Source: Spongilla lacustris (Eukaryota; Porifera; Demospongiae; Spongillida; Spongillidae). Taken from it: a stretch of 64,000 nucleotides of DNA. The notes beneath the pieces are model-generated. The model did not search any database. It was not told the origin of the DNA and was given only the letters and a program-made list of their open reading frames with translations. This document shows, piece by piece, positions 11,235 through 23,566 of this stretch (positions within the stretch are counted from its first letter, which is position 1; each line of letters opens with the position of its first letter). The position numbers and the translations under genes were made by a program. The stretch spans positions 9,169,129-9,233,128 of the forward strand of contig OX442416.1 in the NCBI GenBank assembly GCA_949361645.1. The letters are read 5' to 3'.

Positions 11235-11450
11235 GTAACGATCTTGGGTGGATCTGCATCCCTCTGGTAGTGGAATCTTACGGAGCATGGGGGAAGGAAG
11301 CTTTGGAGACGTTTTCCATATTAGCCTCTCGCCTAGCCACTTCTTCATCCAGGCCCAAATCTAGGTTTTATCTGAGCAATATGGCCGGCTCAATCTCCAT
11401 TTATAGTTAGGGCAAATGTGAGGGCTATTTAGTCCAGACTTTCATGCCCT
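11235..11450 (+). pseudogene. Non-LTR-type retroelement 3' fragment
   Basis: The frame reads ICIPLVVESYGAWGKEALET, FSILASRLATSSSRPKSRFY and then a stop within 'SISIYS'. It is the same ending as at 8187, on the opposite strand. No tail is seen. Confidence 0.55.
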
Positions 11451-12279
11451 CATCAGGTATACATCTGAGTTTGCATGTCATTTTGTGACTTGTGTTTAGT
11501 TATTGCCGCATATGTGTAAAGGTTAATACACTATCAGCTGACATTTATGGCTGCCTAAACCTGACCCTAACCAGGACTGTGGCCAGGGCTATCCTGGCGA
11601 GGGGTCTAAGGCCAATATAATTAGGGAGTGCATTTATAATTCTTTACTTAGGTATGTATGTATGTTTATATCGTTCAAAAAAAAAAAGATTAATAACATC
11701 AAATTGTGGGCGCGCCCTTACTGTGCAAATTATAAATGCTGGTGCATGTGTGAGTGGGAGGAGCGTGTCGTTTTCTAAATGCTCGTAATGTACCCTTGGT
11801 TAAATACATTTGAATATTTCTTTCATCGGCGTGAATGGACGAACGTGCGCTTTAAGTGTATCTACCTATTTTCTACGACTGCGTAAGTTAACGGTCCGTT
11901 CCTACATCTTGATACCTCATCCCGGTATGCGTAATGACACACCACGCGCGCGCGCACACACGCATTCCCACATACTCCTAGCTCTTTTTCCTGGGGTGCA
12001 CATTAGGAAGAATCACTTTATAGCTGATGCTGATTAACCGGTTGGGTTGGTCTGTACCCATGGCACAATATCTCTAGCCACTAGTCAGTTGTGTCGTCTG
12101 GGTGTGGTCGTGTACCCTGGGCAAGATTGGGTTAAATCTATCTAGTTGGTTGGGTGTGGCCAGTACCCTGTGTGAAATACATGTAGCTTGCAGCTTAGGC
12201 AAAGATCATAATAATATTTTTGCATGCGCGGCAGTACAAATACACAATTATGTCACAACTCTCTTTCCAAGTCAGTGAT

Positions 12280-14010
12280 TCTCATCATCACGATAGCGTA
12301 GGGGAGGTTTCAGCTTAATGCCTGATCTCTGTTGCATCATTATGGGACTGCAAACTGAAGGTAGCTGATCAGTGTTTGACGATACAGACTCCCTCATGAG
12401 TTATCCATCCTCAGGTACTGGTTCCTTGGATGTTGTCTTTTCCTCTGGCACTGGCCTCAAATGCTGGATATTTCTCCGAAGAGGTCCAGATGGAGTATGA
12501 ACAACATATGATCTCAGAGTTTCTGCTGGTGAGGAGACTACACCACGAGTTGGCTCACATTTGTCATCAAGATTGATCACCCATACTTCACTGCCAATAC
12601 TCAGACCAGGCTACTCCCTTACCCGATGACTCATATAATAATAATCAGCCTGTTTCGCTTTGTATGCTTCGTGTTGTTTCCTCAGCTCTTTCAGGTAGAC
12701 CACTCTGGGATGAACTGCTCTTGTACTTGGGACACTTGAGTACGAAGCTGACGTCACATTAGGATTTCAGCAGGACACCAGGGCATAGGAGTCGTCCTAT
12801 AGCTCAACAGTAACATGTTCAAATTTATATGAGACAGCGAATGTTTTCATCTCACTAGACACAAACTGCGGCCTATTATTACTAACCACAATTTCTGGAA
12901 TGCCAAACCGAGAAAAAAATCGTTTTCAAGTGACCAATAACAACACCTGAGCAAGTAGAAGTCAGTTTTGCAATCTCCACATAGTGTGAAAAATAGTCAA
13001 CCACTAACAGATACTTTGTTTCTTTCAGTTCAAACAGATCAGCTCCAACTTTCTGCCATGATAAAGAGGTACATGTAAGTCGGAGGCAATCATAGGTTCC
13101 TTCCTTCATGGTATTCTTCTGGCACAGGTGTGACATTTTTTGACCCTATTCTCTATATCTTTTGAGATTCCTGGCCACCACACCGCTGACGTTGCCCTGA
13201 GTCGACATTTCAAGATCCCTTGGTGCCCTTGATGGATCTTCTCAAGTATGTCATCTTGCAATTCCTCAGGGACTACAATTCGATTACCAAACAGAAGGAG
13301 CCCATTATGCAATGTGATCTGTCCTCTCACTGACCAATAAGGTTTAATGGTAGAGGGATGTTTATGCTTCTCCGGCCAACCAAATTTGGTAAATTAGATC
13401 AGTGTTTCTGTAATTGGGTTTCTGGCTTGGGCAGTACGGTAAATCTCAAGCTCTATTGTTTAGTAGCTAGGAAGCCAGATAGAATGGCAGCAATGTGACA
13501 CTCTACTTCCTCCTGGAGTGCTGTGCTGTTTTTGTCTGCAGTCTCTACCAATGCACAGGAGAGAGCGCATGAACTTGAATAATGGAAAACTAAATCGCAT
13601 CAATCGAAGCCGGAATCTGTGGGGGAAGGCTGTCTAAATGTTTGGAACTAAGAAGTAGCACATGTGGTTTGTGATCTGTCTCAATCAATATGTGTTGCCC
13701 TAGAAAATTTTTCACAAGCCCATTTGCCGGATTGATAGTGCTTCCTTCTCAATTTGGGCGTAACGACTTTCCGTTTTTGTTAATGATTATGATGCATACA
13801 CAAAGGTTTCCATTTATTGTCATGTTCCTGCAACAAGACTGCACCCAATCCGTATGAAGACGTGTCAGAGGAAAGTTTTGTTTTTGACTATGGATTTTAC
13901 AGTGCAAGTACTGTCAGCTTCGAAAGTTCAGATTTTGAAGCTTGAAAGGACTCTTCCTGGGCTGGGCCCCAAACCCATGCTGACTTTGAGCTCATCAGAT
14001 CCCTCAACAG
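12280..14010 (-). pseudogene. Decayed Ty3/gypsy pol: RNase H, H2C2 zinc, integrase
   Basis: On the minus strand the order is an RT/RNase H junction near 13.9-13.7 kb (LLQEHDNKWKP-like with several frame breaks), then ORF 13330-13106 with GNRIVVPEELQDDILEKIHQ, GHQGILKCRLR and WWPGISKDIENRVKKCHTC (H2C2 zinc finger), then ORF 13136-12882 with KVGADLFELKETKYLLVVDY (first catalytic Asp). After a one-base slip in a T run comes VVSNNRPQFVSSEMKT. The canonical SDNG Asp is Asn here, so the integrase would be inactive even if the frame were intact. A basic/Pro-rich tail follows to about 12.4 kb. I did not find LTRs. Confidence 0.75.
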
Positions 14011-14014
14011 TTGG

Positions 14015-14268
14015 GTAATGGTGACGACGACAGAGGAGAAGAATTGGCCTAGGGACAAGAAGAAACACTAGCTTTTTTGTTCTCTTAAAACATGTAGTTT
14101 GAAGACTGGAAAAAGCATTAAAATGACCGTCTTTGCCTTCTGGTTCGATAGCAACAAAGAACTAAACTATCCGTTTCTTGGTACACGAGTTATACGCGGG
14201 TGGTGTTTTTAAATGATTTCATGACCCGCGTCAATTCCTATATAGGAACTACTATCGTAGTTCCTGAT
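14015..14268. mobile_element. Second copy of the 401-640 repeat, inverted
   Basis: It is the reverse complement of 401-640 with scattered mismatches and ends in the same palindrome (GGAACTACTATCGTAGTTCC). It abuts the 5' end of the gypsy relic at about 14010. Confidence 0.6.
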
Positions 14269-14319
14269 ACGGTAAAAAATAAACTATAAACCCAGAAGGT
14301 TGCTTTTGCTGCAAACCTT

Positions 14320-14470
14320 TATAATATGAAATTCCATGTGAATTTAGTTCTGTTTACCTGTGAACGAACAGCATCATATCTCCATGACATGTACCACCAC
14401 AAAAATGGTTGCCATCTATTCCACGTATGAGATGCAACCACAGAAGACCCCATATCAGCGGTAAAGCGTT
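14320..14470 (-). pseudogene. Possible relic of a gene A/B zinc exon
   Basis: A minus frame reads LIWGLLWLHLIRGIDGNHFC, GGTCHGDMMLFVHR before a GTAAAC donor. RIDGN.C and the H..RxIDGN spacing recall CRHHTQRIDGNYC of gene A exon 5, but several Cys are missing. Confidence 0.25.
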
Positions 14471-15465
14471 ACGCTGTACGGAGAAAATTAAAAATTTTAC
14501 GCGATAAGCACACACAATGCAGTGCATTATTGTTGTACATCAGTATCACCCTAGTGGGGTGGTAATTTTATCACAATGTATGCGTTAAATCAATATTAAT
14601 ACATATCTTCATGTGAAATTTCCTACACTTGGCCACACGTACACGCCATATTCTGTTGCACGTCACCATCTCTATCGTCCGCATTGAACTATAGCACTCT
14701 CCAGTTAATGCTTATTTCGATCCTCTAGTGTACGACACTCCCCTTCATTTTCTTTGGCCAGCCATGTTAGCTCATTTGCACCATCTTGTGTAAATTCGCT
14801 TCGCTACATTTCCGCTACTTCGTAGGAATTTCCATAATGGGTACATGCATGATGCTAGCACTAGTACTGTTCGGCGATTATAACCCAAACCTCGTTGTAT
14901 TAATCTACTTCCTAAACGACTGCTCGTGTCCTCCAAACTGTTTAGTCCATGAAGATGGGCGAAGATGATGTCCGCCCCATGATACGAAATAATTAAGTGG
15001 AACCACGACGAATTATGACTGGGAAGAACGCCGACCTTGAACATGCATTTTCATATCAGTTTTAATATGCATTTTATATGCATTTATATATATGAAAATG
15101 CGCAAAAATCACCAAGAGAATGTTCTAAACAATTTGATACCTTAAATGTGTACTGAATTGAATTTTGATTTATATACACCTAAGGGCGAAATAACACTGT
15201 TGTAGTAAGGGCACCATAACACTACGCTTATTTCTCGAATCCATACACGCAAAGAGAACGCCAAATACTTGTGCTTGATTCGTAAGAGATTGCGAATCAA
15301 ATTCACGAATGTACACGATCGACGTTATCACTCAACAAAAACGAGACAAGATCAAAAGTCATTATCATACTGCTTCTTTGGTGTGGCTGAAGACCACCTT
15401 CTGCAGGCCACATGTAGGCTAATATCATCTGACAACTGTATTTGATCGTGACAATATATATATAT

Positions 15466-16281
15466 GGGACAGTTTCCGCGAAAATGTCACCCTTTTATAA
15501 CATTATAATGTTATAAAAATGCTTCATGTTTGAATGAATATATCTTCCGAACGCTAAACGCTATCAACTTCTTATTTTCAACAGTTCATACCACACCAAT
15601 TCTCTACGAAGAATTAAATTTTGGAGTCTTGCATTTGCTCCACGCCAGTATTGCAACGTTCGATACCCAACAGGGTTCAAACCCGCCATAACTTTAGGTA
15701 GGAGTAATCAAATCGCTTCAAATTCGGTTTGTAGGTACAGAGGTCCTATACTTATCGATTTGTACTGTTCGTTAATTTATATGCCATCCGTTACGGAGAT
15801 ACAGTTGAACAAAGTACGTCCACTTTTCCCGCTCGATTCGCGCCAAAGATTTTGGCAAATCGCGTCCCGCTCAGTGTATGTGGAGGCGGTTGTTATATCA
15901 TTGGCGCGGATCGAGCGGGAAAAGTGGACGTACTTTGTTCAACTGTATCACCGTAACGGATTGCATAAAAATTAACGAACAGTACAAATCGGTGGGTATA
16001 AGACCTCTGTACCTACAAACCGAATTTGAAGCGATTTGATTACTCCTACCTAAAGTTATAGTGGGTTTGAACCTGGTCGAGTATCGAACGTTGCAATACT
16101 GGCGTGGAGCAAGTGCAAGACTTCAAAATGTAACTTGTCGTAGAGAAATGGTGTAGTATAAACTGCAGAAAATAGGAAGTCGATAGCGTTTAGCGTTCGG
16201 AAGATATAACGATTCAAACATGAAGCATTTTTATAACATTATAATGTTATAGAAGGGTGACATTTTTGCGGAAACTGTCCC
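15466..16281. mobile_element. Foldback element, GGGACAGTTTCC ends (copy 1)
   Basis: The element is almost entirely self-complementary: the left half from GGGACAGTTTCCGCG mirrors the right half ending CGGAAACTGTCCC, with the turn near 15870. TATA-rich flanks on both sides make the duplication (probably TA) ambiguous. The ORF inside reads through the inverted repeat and is not a gene. It belongs to the same family as 26781-27573 and 49769-50522. Confidence 0.85.
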
Positions 16282-16561
16282 ATATAATTATAATACTTTT
16301 TGATAATATATATATTTATACCTTTTGGTGTATGGGACTAGACAAACAAGAGCACAACGAACACAACAGATGGTAACAGGTAACAGGTAACCTTATAAGC
16401 TTGTGGCATTGTGGTAAGTAAATGTTTTTCGATTGGTCAGTTTGTGAGTTTAATAGTTTGGCAGTGATCAGGGTATTGGCTTGTTGCCAGTATGAACATC
16501 TTATATCTTGTATTGCAATTTTTTAAATTCCAATTTCAGACCTGCCTCCTAGCAGGATCAT

Positions 16562-17396
16562 ACCTCGCCTCCACATACAGCCATACCTTACTCCACATAC
16601 AGCCATACCTCACTCCACATACAGCCATACCTCACTCCACACACAGCCATACCTCACTCCACATACAGCCATACCTCACTCCACATACAGCCATACCTCA
16701 CCTCCACATACAGCCACACCTCACTCCACACACAGCCATACCTCACTCCACACACACCCATACCTCACTCCACACACAGCCATACCTCACTCCACATACA
16801 GCCATACCTCACTCCACATACAGCCATACCTCACTCCACATACAGCCATACCTCACTCCACATACAGCCATACCTCACTCCACATACAGCCATACCTCAC
16901 TCCACACACAGCCATACCTCACTCCACATACAGCCACACCTCACTCCACATACAGCCATACCTCACTCCACATACAGCCATACCTCACCTCCACATACAG
17001 CCACACCTCACTCCACATACAGCCATACCTCACTCCACATACAGCCATATCTCACTCCACACACAGCCATACCTCACTCCACATACAGCCATACCTCACT
17101 CCACATACAGCCATACCTCACTCCACACACAGCCATACCTCACTCCACACACAGCCATACCTCACTCCACACACAGCCATACCTCACTCCACATACAGCC
17201 ATACCTCACTCCACACACAGCCATACCTCACTCCACATACAGCCATACCTCACTCCACATACAGCCATACCTCACTCCACATACAGCCATACCTCACTCC
17301 ACACACAGCCATACCTCACTCCACATACAGCCATACCTCACTCCACACACAGCCATACCTCACTCCACATACAGCCATACCTCACTCCACATACAG
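16562..17396. repeat. 22-bp minisatellite after gene B exon 3 (about 38 copies)
   Basis: It has the same unit and the same position as the array at 5262-6297, directly behind the paralogous 75-nt exon at 17455-17381. A few units are shortened or have CACC instead of CAC (for example near 16700 and 16985). The array therefore either existed before the duplication or grew twice from the same junction. Confidence 0.92.
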
Positions 17397-18343
17397 CTCT
17401 TCACAAGAGGGTCCAGTAGGTCCATCTCCATCCAAATCTCCTTAGCATTATTGGACTGCCAAAAATGATGACATCATAATGACACACATGCACCTACACA
17501 AGACACACACTTGCACACCCACCCACAAACATTGGATGTACACACACACACGTACACACACACACCTGCTCCTCCATGTACTTAAAGTAGTTCTCATAAA
17601 GGTAGTCTCCATGGTGCTTGCTGTGATGCCTTCCCTTCCTACACCTAGGGGGCAGGTCTGACCCTCTGTACCCCTTCTTACAGCACTTGTAGTAAGTGGG
17701 GTAGTCCTGGAACCTCCCACTGTGGTACCTGCAGCCGTCTGCAGTGACGTCAAATACATGTTCACCTTAACCCATGCACCAGCATACCACCCTGATCGCT
17801 TACATTGTCACATATCAACATCTATCAAGGTTACATATTATCCATAGTTATTTATATACCTTCCGTTGTCACGTGCATGTAGACCTACACACTAACTGAA
17901 AACAACCTAGCTATTCAAGAAGAGATATTAGCTGTCAATATACAAGTATACAAGAAAACGTTGCACTCCTAGGGCTACATGTAGCAGTTAAAAATATCAC
18001 CACCGCGGCGGAGGGAAATAGGTAGCTAGGTATATACCGAGCAAGTGGTTAGGTACGAGCATGCAACTATAGCCTATATATATATTAAAGCTACTTAGTG
18101 AAGTTAGTCTTAGCATAGATCTTACGTACCTGTATTAGACGACTCCCCATACTCCAATCCACACTGTACGCACGTGAGCACTGGCTCCGGTGGTGCGTTC
18201 AATGAACTGGCTTCGAGCTGGTCCTCCAGTTTCTTGCGTCGTGTAGGGACCAACCGAAAGGTATCATATGCTAGCTTCCTCATCTCGCTGCGCAGCTCCT
18301 GTACCGCGCTTTTCAGCTGCAAGAAATCCTCTCTCGACACCAT
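17381..18343 (-). CDS. Gene B: 5' paralogue of gene A lacking the Death exon
   Basis: There are three exons with matching phases: 18343-18130 (ATG, MVSREDFLQLKSAVQELRSE, then LTCVQCGLEYGESSNTG), 17738-17566 (DGCRYHSGRFQDYPTYYKCC, then PPRCRKGRHHSKHHGDYLYE) and 17455-17381 (SNNAKEIWMEMDLLDPLVKS). They match gene A exons 1/4, 5 and 6, including a 75-nt exon of near-identical sequence. The zinc ligands are better kept than in gene A. After the third exon comes a 22-bp splice-donor array, and then no further homologous exon before the foldback element at 16281. Gene B is therefore either a truncated copy or an alternative 5' cassette: exon 3 ends in phase 0, which would fit gene A exon 7 at 5214. 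The N-terminal 50 residues are rich in K/E/L heptad-like spacing, suggesting a short coiled coil. Confidence 0.65.
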
Positions 18344-18536
18344 CCTGTTCTTCAGTCTCGTACCCAGACCCAGACGTACGTAAAGAAATATTATTAGTGA
18401 CCCGACCATTGGTGGTTCAGCTACTGATGGGTGGACTGTTTCCTTTATGTAACAGGACTGTCACCTTCCTTTCCTCAACCCCGGGCCCTAATGACTACGG
18501 CGCACAATTGATCGCTTACTAGTCTTCAGTGGAATT

Positions 18537-18990
18537 ATGGGGGGTGATCACTGCCATAATTCGACACGCGCTCGCTTTTCGTATTCGGGTCGCGCCATCT
18601 CGTATTCGGGTCGTGCCGTCTCGTATTCGGGTCGTGCCATCTCGTATTCGGGTCGTGCCGTCTCGTATTTGGGTGGTGCCATCTCGTTACAGCTCCGTAA
18701 CAGTACGTTATGTAAGAACGTTCTGTTACAGCTCCGTTACAGACAAGATATCTCTTAGCCGTTTATTATTGTCGTGATTGCATAATACCATTGCCATCGT
18801 TCCGTACCAGGCTACGGTTTGGATCCAGGGAATTTGTTTTGCTTGTATAGTATATATTAAAATCAGCCGAGCGCCGGCAGTACGCTCAGCTTCCTTCCTC
18901 TCCGTGCATCTTCTAATTGGACAGTACGTAGGAACGGTACGTTCTGACCATGCAAGTCACATGCATATGACGACGATCTGTATAACTCAG
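18537..18990 (+). repeat. Third copy of the palindrome-centre repeat
   Basis: It matches 40087-40510: GGGGGGTGATCACTGCCATA, four or five 21-bp units (TCGTATTCGGGTCGTGCCA/G), CGTTACAGACA, CTTAGCCGTTTAT, ATTGCATAATACCATTGCCA and GTACGTTCTGACCAT. It begins about 190 bp upstream of the gene B start codon, in the place where a promoter would be. Confidence 0.75.
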
Positions 18991-19290
18991 CTCGTCCCAC
19001 CGATAGTTTACCAATGGAAACAGTTACAGACATCAATGGTGTTCAGTTGGTAACTGTGTAGATATATTCATGCAGAGATCTAATACATCTGGAGATGTCT
19101 AGGTATGTCCCAGCGCGCTCACGAATGTCAAACGAATTCGTGTGTCAGTGAACACACAGTGCTGGCTAACAGTAGAAGGAGCTGCAAGGGGAAAATGAGA
19201 TCATGATAAAAGCTTGTAATAACCATCTTATACAAGATTGCCCCCTGCCATTGTCCCCTCTCCTCCCCAGACTTACTCAGATGTGTTAAA

Positions 19291-20010
19291 CCTTAAATCC
19301 CCAGGTCCAAGTCCCTACGCATAGGACCAATATTTGAAAATTCTGCAGGTGTTTGGCATCTAATTCTGTACTGTTGTTTGATGTGTCTATCACGCTAAAT
19401 TTCAAATCTAATTTTTAAATCACACGCTTGGTTACATGATGTAAAAAAATGCATGTGGTTCTTAAAAATGCATTGGAGAATTTAATTCTCACAGAAAAAA
19501 GAAAACGTACAACAAGTATAACTTTTTTTGAATGTTTTTTGAAGCATGATGTGTGTGCTACTTAAAACAGTCTATGGCAGTGATTGGTTTTGCTATATTT
19601 ACCAAAAACGCACTGTACGTTTTCAAGATTTTGTCCATTCTATTTGCTATTCCAGCAACAAGCGATTGACAAATACCTATCCTTCATACGTTTGTTGAGC
19701 TAGCAAATTCCAAATCTACAATGTACATTTTTATTTGCTTAGTGCTGTTTTCAGTTAACATGTTATTCTGCTCTTTGTAACATTATGTGTTGGTACTTGA
19801 AGTTGGTTTGCGATTTACCGAAAATGCATCTTTTAGCAATGCACTATTGACTGTAGTTGAATCTGAATTGCAAGGAAGCACCAGTATTTTCTGACTTGAT
19901 AACCATTTCTACAATACAATGATATTTTGATTTGTTCTCTGCTTATGTGAGTTTGCTAAAAATTAATTTTTACTTGTGTCCTACGCGTAGGACAACGGGG
20001 GATTAAAGGT
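19291..20010. repeat. Region with inverted ends containing CCTACGCGTAGGAC
   Basis: CCTTAAATCCCC...GTCCCTACGCATAGGAC on the left is mirrored by GTCCTACGCGTAGGAC...GGGGGATTAAAGG on the right. The inside is AT-rich with no ORF. It is a MITE-like candidate. Confidence 0.5.
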
Positions 20011-20329
20011 AAAATTAATTGGTTGAATATCGCGGTACAATGCACTGCAAAGCTAGTGCTAGTATGAGGAAAAACCAACTATCACATTAAAACTTTGTGT
20101 GGGAGGGCACATCTCCTCCCAAATCCTCCCCCTGCCTTGAAACTGTCCTAATTGAAATCCTAGATTTTTTCCTCATGAATTGCAAGTAGGTTTTGTAGAC
20201 ATAGAAATAAATACACCCCTGTTCCACAGAAAAAAGAGTTTACAAGCCCACAGCCTACTCAATCTGGCAAGGACATGCTGCAAACCTACTTGTGTGTTTG
20301 GGGTTGGTGGAACCAATGCTGCTTGCAGC

Positions 20330-20985
20330 TACAGTATCTGGCTACGAAGGTAACTGGGGGATGCAGAAACAGCAACTGTTGCCACAGCAGAGTAGTTACC
20401 ACCTCCAATTGACCTATCCTCCTCACTGATATATATGATTATGCACTGATGCAGCATAAAAACCATCTCTGCGCTGAAGGGAGAGGGGAGAATAGGTGAT
20501 ACAATAATACTTGCATAAGCGTCTACAATACAACCCACACTACAATAGTACCGTCTAATCCTTTATATTAATCTGCATGCATGCTATACTGTACTATGGG
20601 TATTATTTGTTTGCACACCCTTACCCAATCAATGATTTTACACCATCCCCACAATATTAGTACACAGAAAACCTACCATCCTCATATCCACCTTTATTGG
20701 TAGCCATTGGTGCACAATGAATGTGCTCAAGATGCCCAGCAGGTCACAACATACAATGTTATAGGTGGACTCAATTCCCTACACCAACACTGTTTGTGCG
20801 GGAGAGGAGGGGGTGAATAAGATGACATCACACAAGAGATTGCATACATTGTATGCTTCTACTCTGTCACACATGCACCATATACAAGGTTCATCACACA
20901 GCTTCCCCACACTGAACACCTGCTATCCTCATATCCACAGTCTGGCACACAAAAATTGTACCATACAGGTGGTACATTTTTTGGT
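20330..20985. repeat. Dispersed repeat shared with 28.0-28.5 and 48.9-49.3 kb
   Basis: Blocks such as CACACATGCACCATATACAA, CAGCTTCCCCACAC.GAACAC, CCTCATATCCACA and GGTGGAC..CC.TGCCCTACAC recur at 28020-28475 and in the matching part of the right palindrome arm. No convincing coding frame is seen. Confidence 0.45.
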
Positions 20986-22699
20986 AGCCTAAATTACACT
21001 ACTTGGTACACGCAAAACATTTACCAGGTTTGCCCACAACAGTGCATATGTGGTTTATATATACAATACAGTGTTATTAGGTCATATTGGTTTGCCTATA
21101 AGGTACACACCCATTTTGAAAGGGCCTACATGTACATGATCAAATTCGTGCATTGTTCTATTACTGAAACATCTTTAGAAACCTCAGTCATAATATACTT
21201 CAACTTTTTTAACCTCCAATCGCCCTAGGACTAACTAAGGTGCTGAAAAATAACAAATGGCTGCTTTTAAAACTCTAATAATGTTTCGTCTTATTTAGTA
21301 TTTAGCGCATGCTACTTGGTTTTCCATTATCTTTCATCTTGTGTCACAAGATGAAAGCATCTAGACATTGCACATCCATCAATTTGTGGGCATTACAGCG
21401 AAAATGAGAAACAACTTCATCGTTGGTGATGCTGTTGTAGGAAAGATTTAAAATGAAATAAAAAGAATCAGAATTGTTCTAGAAGTGTTGCACAGGTCAT
21501 CGGAGCAGGTCACCAGTGTCGGAATCACATAAAGTGGTCGGATGGCACAACAGTTCGGGGCATTGATAAAGAAGGCTTAGTTAGAGTGATGCAACAGTAC
21601 AGAAAGCGGAATTGTTGCAATCTTGATGAGGATGCCGAAGGCCTCTTTTAGTCGTTTGGAAAGTGAAACTACCCTCAGCAGTGACAAGGAGCCGGTGATA
21701 CAAGCAATCAAAGAGAACAAGTTTGTGACCGGGGGGCGGGTCCAATGAAATTACTTCCTTAATTACTTTAGTGGTAGTGCAGAACACATAAAGGGGTCAA
21801 TCTTAACCAATCCATCACACATGTGTCTGAGTTTCAGAAACAAAATACTAAACATACTAACACATATGTAAGGATATAAATCTTTAACTCTTGACCTCAA
21901 TGATTTCATGCTTTATGAGTTGACCACAATTCTAACCACTTATGTAAACAAGACTATTATCTTTTTCTACATAAGTGCCTTTGTGACTTTTTTTTTTTTA
22001 CATGCACAGCTGGCATCTATAGCTACCTTCCTATCTTTCAAATTCAGCTTAGGAACAGATAAGTACGTGCCAATATCAATTTGAAGCCTAGATTTTACTA
22101 CCAACTATAAATGGACACTTTTTTCTCATTTTTTTCTTGAAGCAATATTAAGTACCTAGTCTTGGTGTCCTATGTTCAAGATTGCTATATGTAATGCCAA
22201 GGTGCTATTGAACTGCATTGCGCTAAGTACAACTCTTAAGAATCCTTACAAAGGCTATTATTAACCTCAATGCCTCATGTACAAACAATTCCTTTAGTGC
22301 TCGTAAAATAAGAAATGTTCAGCGCATACAAGGACGAATGAGATTGGCTTGCATGTGATGCAATGACGGGGGGGGGGGGGGGCACCTTACGATTAACATA
22401 GCACTATTTTGGATCCTTGCATGTTGTACATGTCAATAGTGCCTTTTCCTCTGTGAAAACACTGGAGGCTCTAAACAGCCATGGAACAACTTAAGGTTTC
22501 CCTAAGCATTTATTAACCATGTGGGCTACAGGAGAGTCTGAGGATATGAATTGGTGATCACATTCTGCTTGAGGCAATAACTGTCCATACAGGCCAAGAA
22601 GAACCTCAAATTCATCATATCAAACTGGGCTCCACAGCCAAGCATTCATTCACCCATGTCACCATAAGAGGTAGCATGTCAAACGACCGCACATGATTG

Positions 22700-22954
22700 T
22701 GAAAACTTTAGTGTAATTGATATTGCACCAAGGTTCGCTGGCAATGGAATGTGACATGGTACACTGACTGTTGGTGGTATCACATGTTTGGAACCGGGAT
22801 CTGCACTGTCGATGCCTATATGGCCTACAAATATGAGTCTGAGCAGGCTTTTTCAGATCCCAAAGATGTTGATAGCTTTATTGCATTCATTGGCAAACTG
22901 GGTCACCAGCTGATTTTTAGAAGATGGGCGAACAGTTTGCCGACATTCAAATGA
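22700..22954 (+). pseudogene. Possible DDE-transposase C-terminal relic crossing the palindrome edge
   Basis: The frame reads MTWYTDCWWYHMFGTGICTV, DAYMAYKYESEQ and FIAFIGKLGHQLI. A W-Y...WW...(V/L)(D/N)AY...YK string is common near the end of piggyBac-like and related transposases. The assignment is weak. The right arm holds a longer version of the continuation (ILNEFLEDGRTVCRHSNEGE), so the left copy has lost about 10 codons. The right arm does not contain the WYTDCWWYH part. Confidence 0.3.
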
Positions 22955-23566
22955 AGGGGAAGTCATTGAGGAGGCAACTATAATTCTATTTCTAGATGTA
23001 CATGTATGTAAATGTATTATTTTTTCTCTGCATTTTAGGTCTATGACGGTCACACTACTCACCACTAATTATGTACAACCAATGTATCAGATGAAAACTG
23101 AATCAACACCTTATGTGCAATGAAAGTGCACAGCATGCCATTCAAAATGCTCCTACTGCTGTTGGTTGCAGTAATATTGCTGCAAACACAATAATGGTAT
23201 TCAATAATCTGTGATGAGAAAGGGTTAACCAATTCAAAGTATGTATGTGTAATTACTATTTTATATCCATGTTTAACACTTTATAACACCGCATCCACGA
23301 GAGACACGAGGAAATTTTGGGGCATTTGTGAATATTGATAATTCCCTCCTATCGTTTTTTTGACTGGAAAAAAATATGATCAGAAAGCTCACCCATTTGT
23401 AAATAGTAATTTCTACTTTTTCTGCAATGGTGCTCTATAAATAACTCCCTGTTACATGAAAATATCGAATGGGTACGTGATGTGGTAAATGCCCTCGCAT
23501 ACACTTTTTTCAGGGTCATGTTTCCCACCACCTTGAGTATTACTGAATCAAAATTGCCGGGTTATA

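Larger units (their letters stand above)
18995..22700. other. No gene recognised
   Basis: This is AT-rich sequence with short stop-broken frames. Apart from the two repeats noted within it and a G tract at about 22368-22382, I see nothing that supports a gene. Confidence 0.5.

Noticed and set aside
15760..15975. 71-codon ORF
   Set aside because: It lies wholly within the self-complementary foldback element and has no homologous features.
21440..21650. Fragment reminiscent of a MIB/HERC2-like domain (IKWSDGTTVRG)
   Set aside because: It is too short, has no splice sites or neighbouring exons, and lacks the conserved G-x-R and YR.G motifs.
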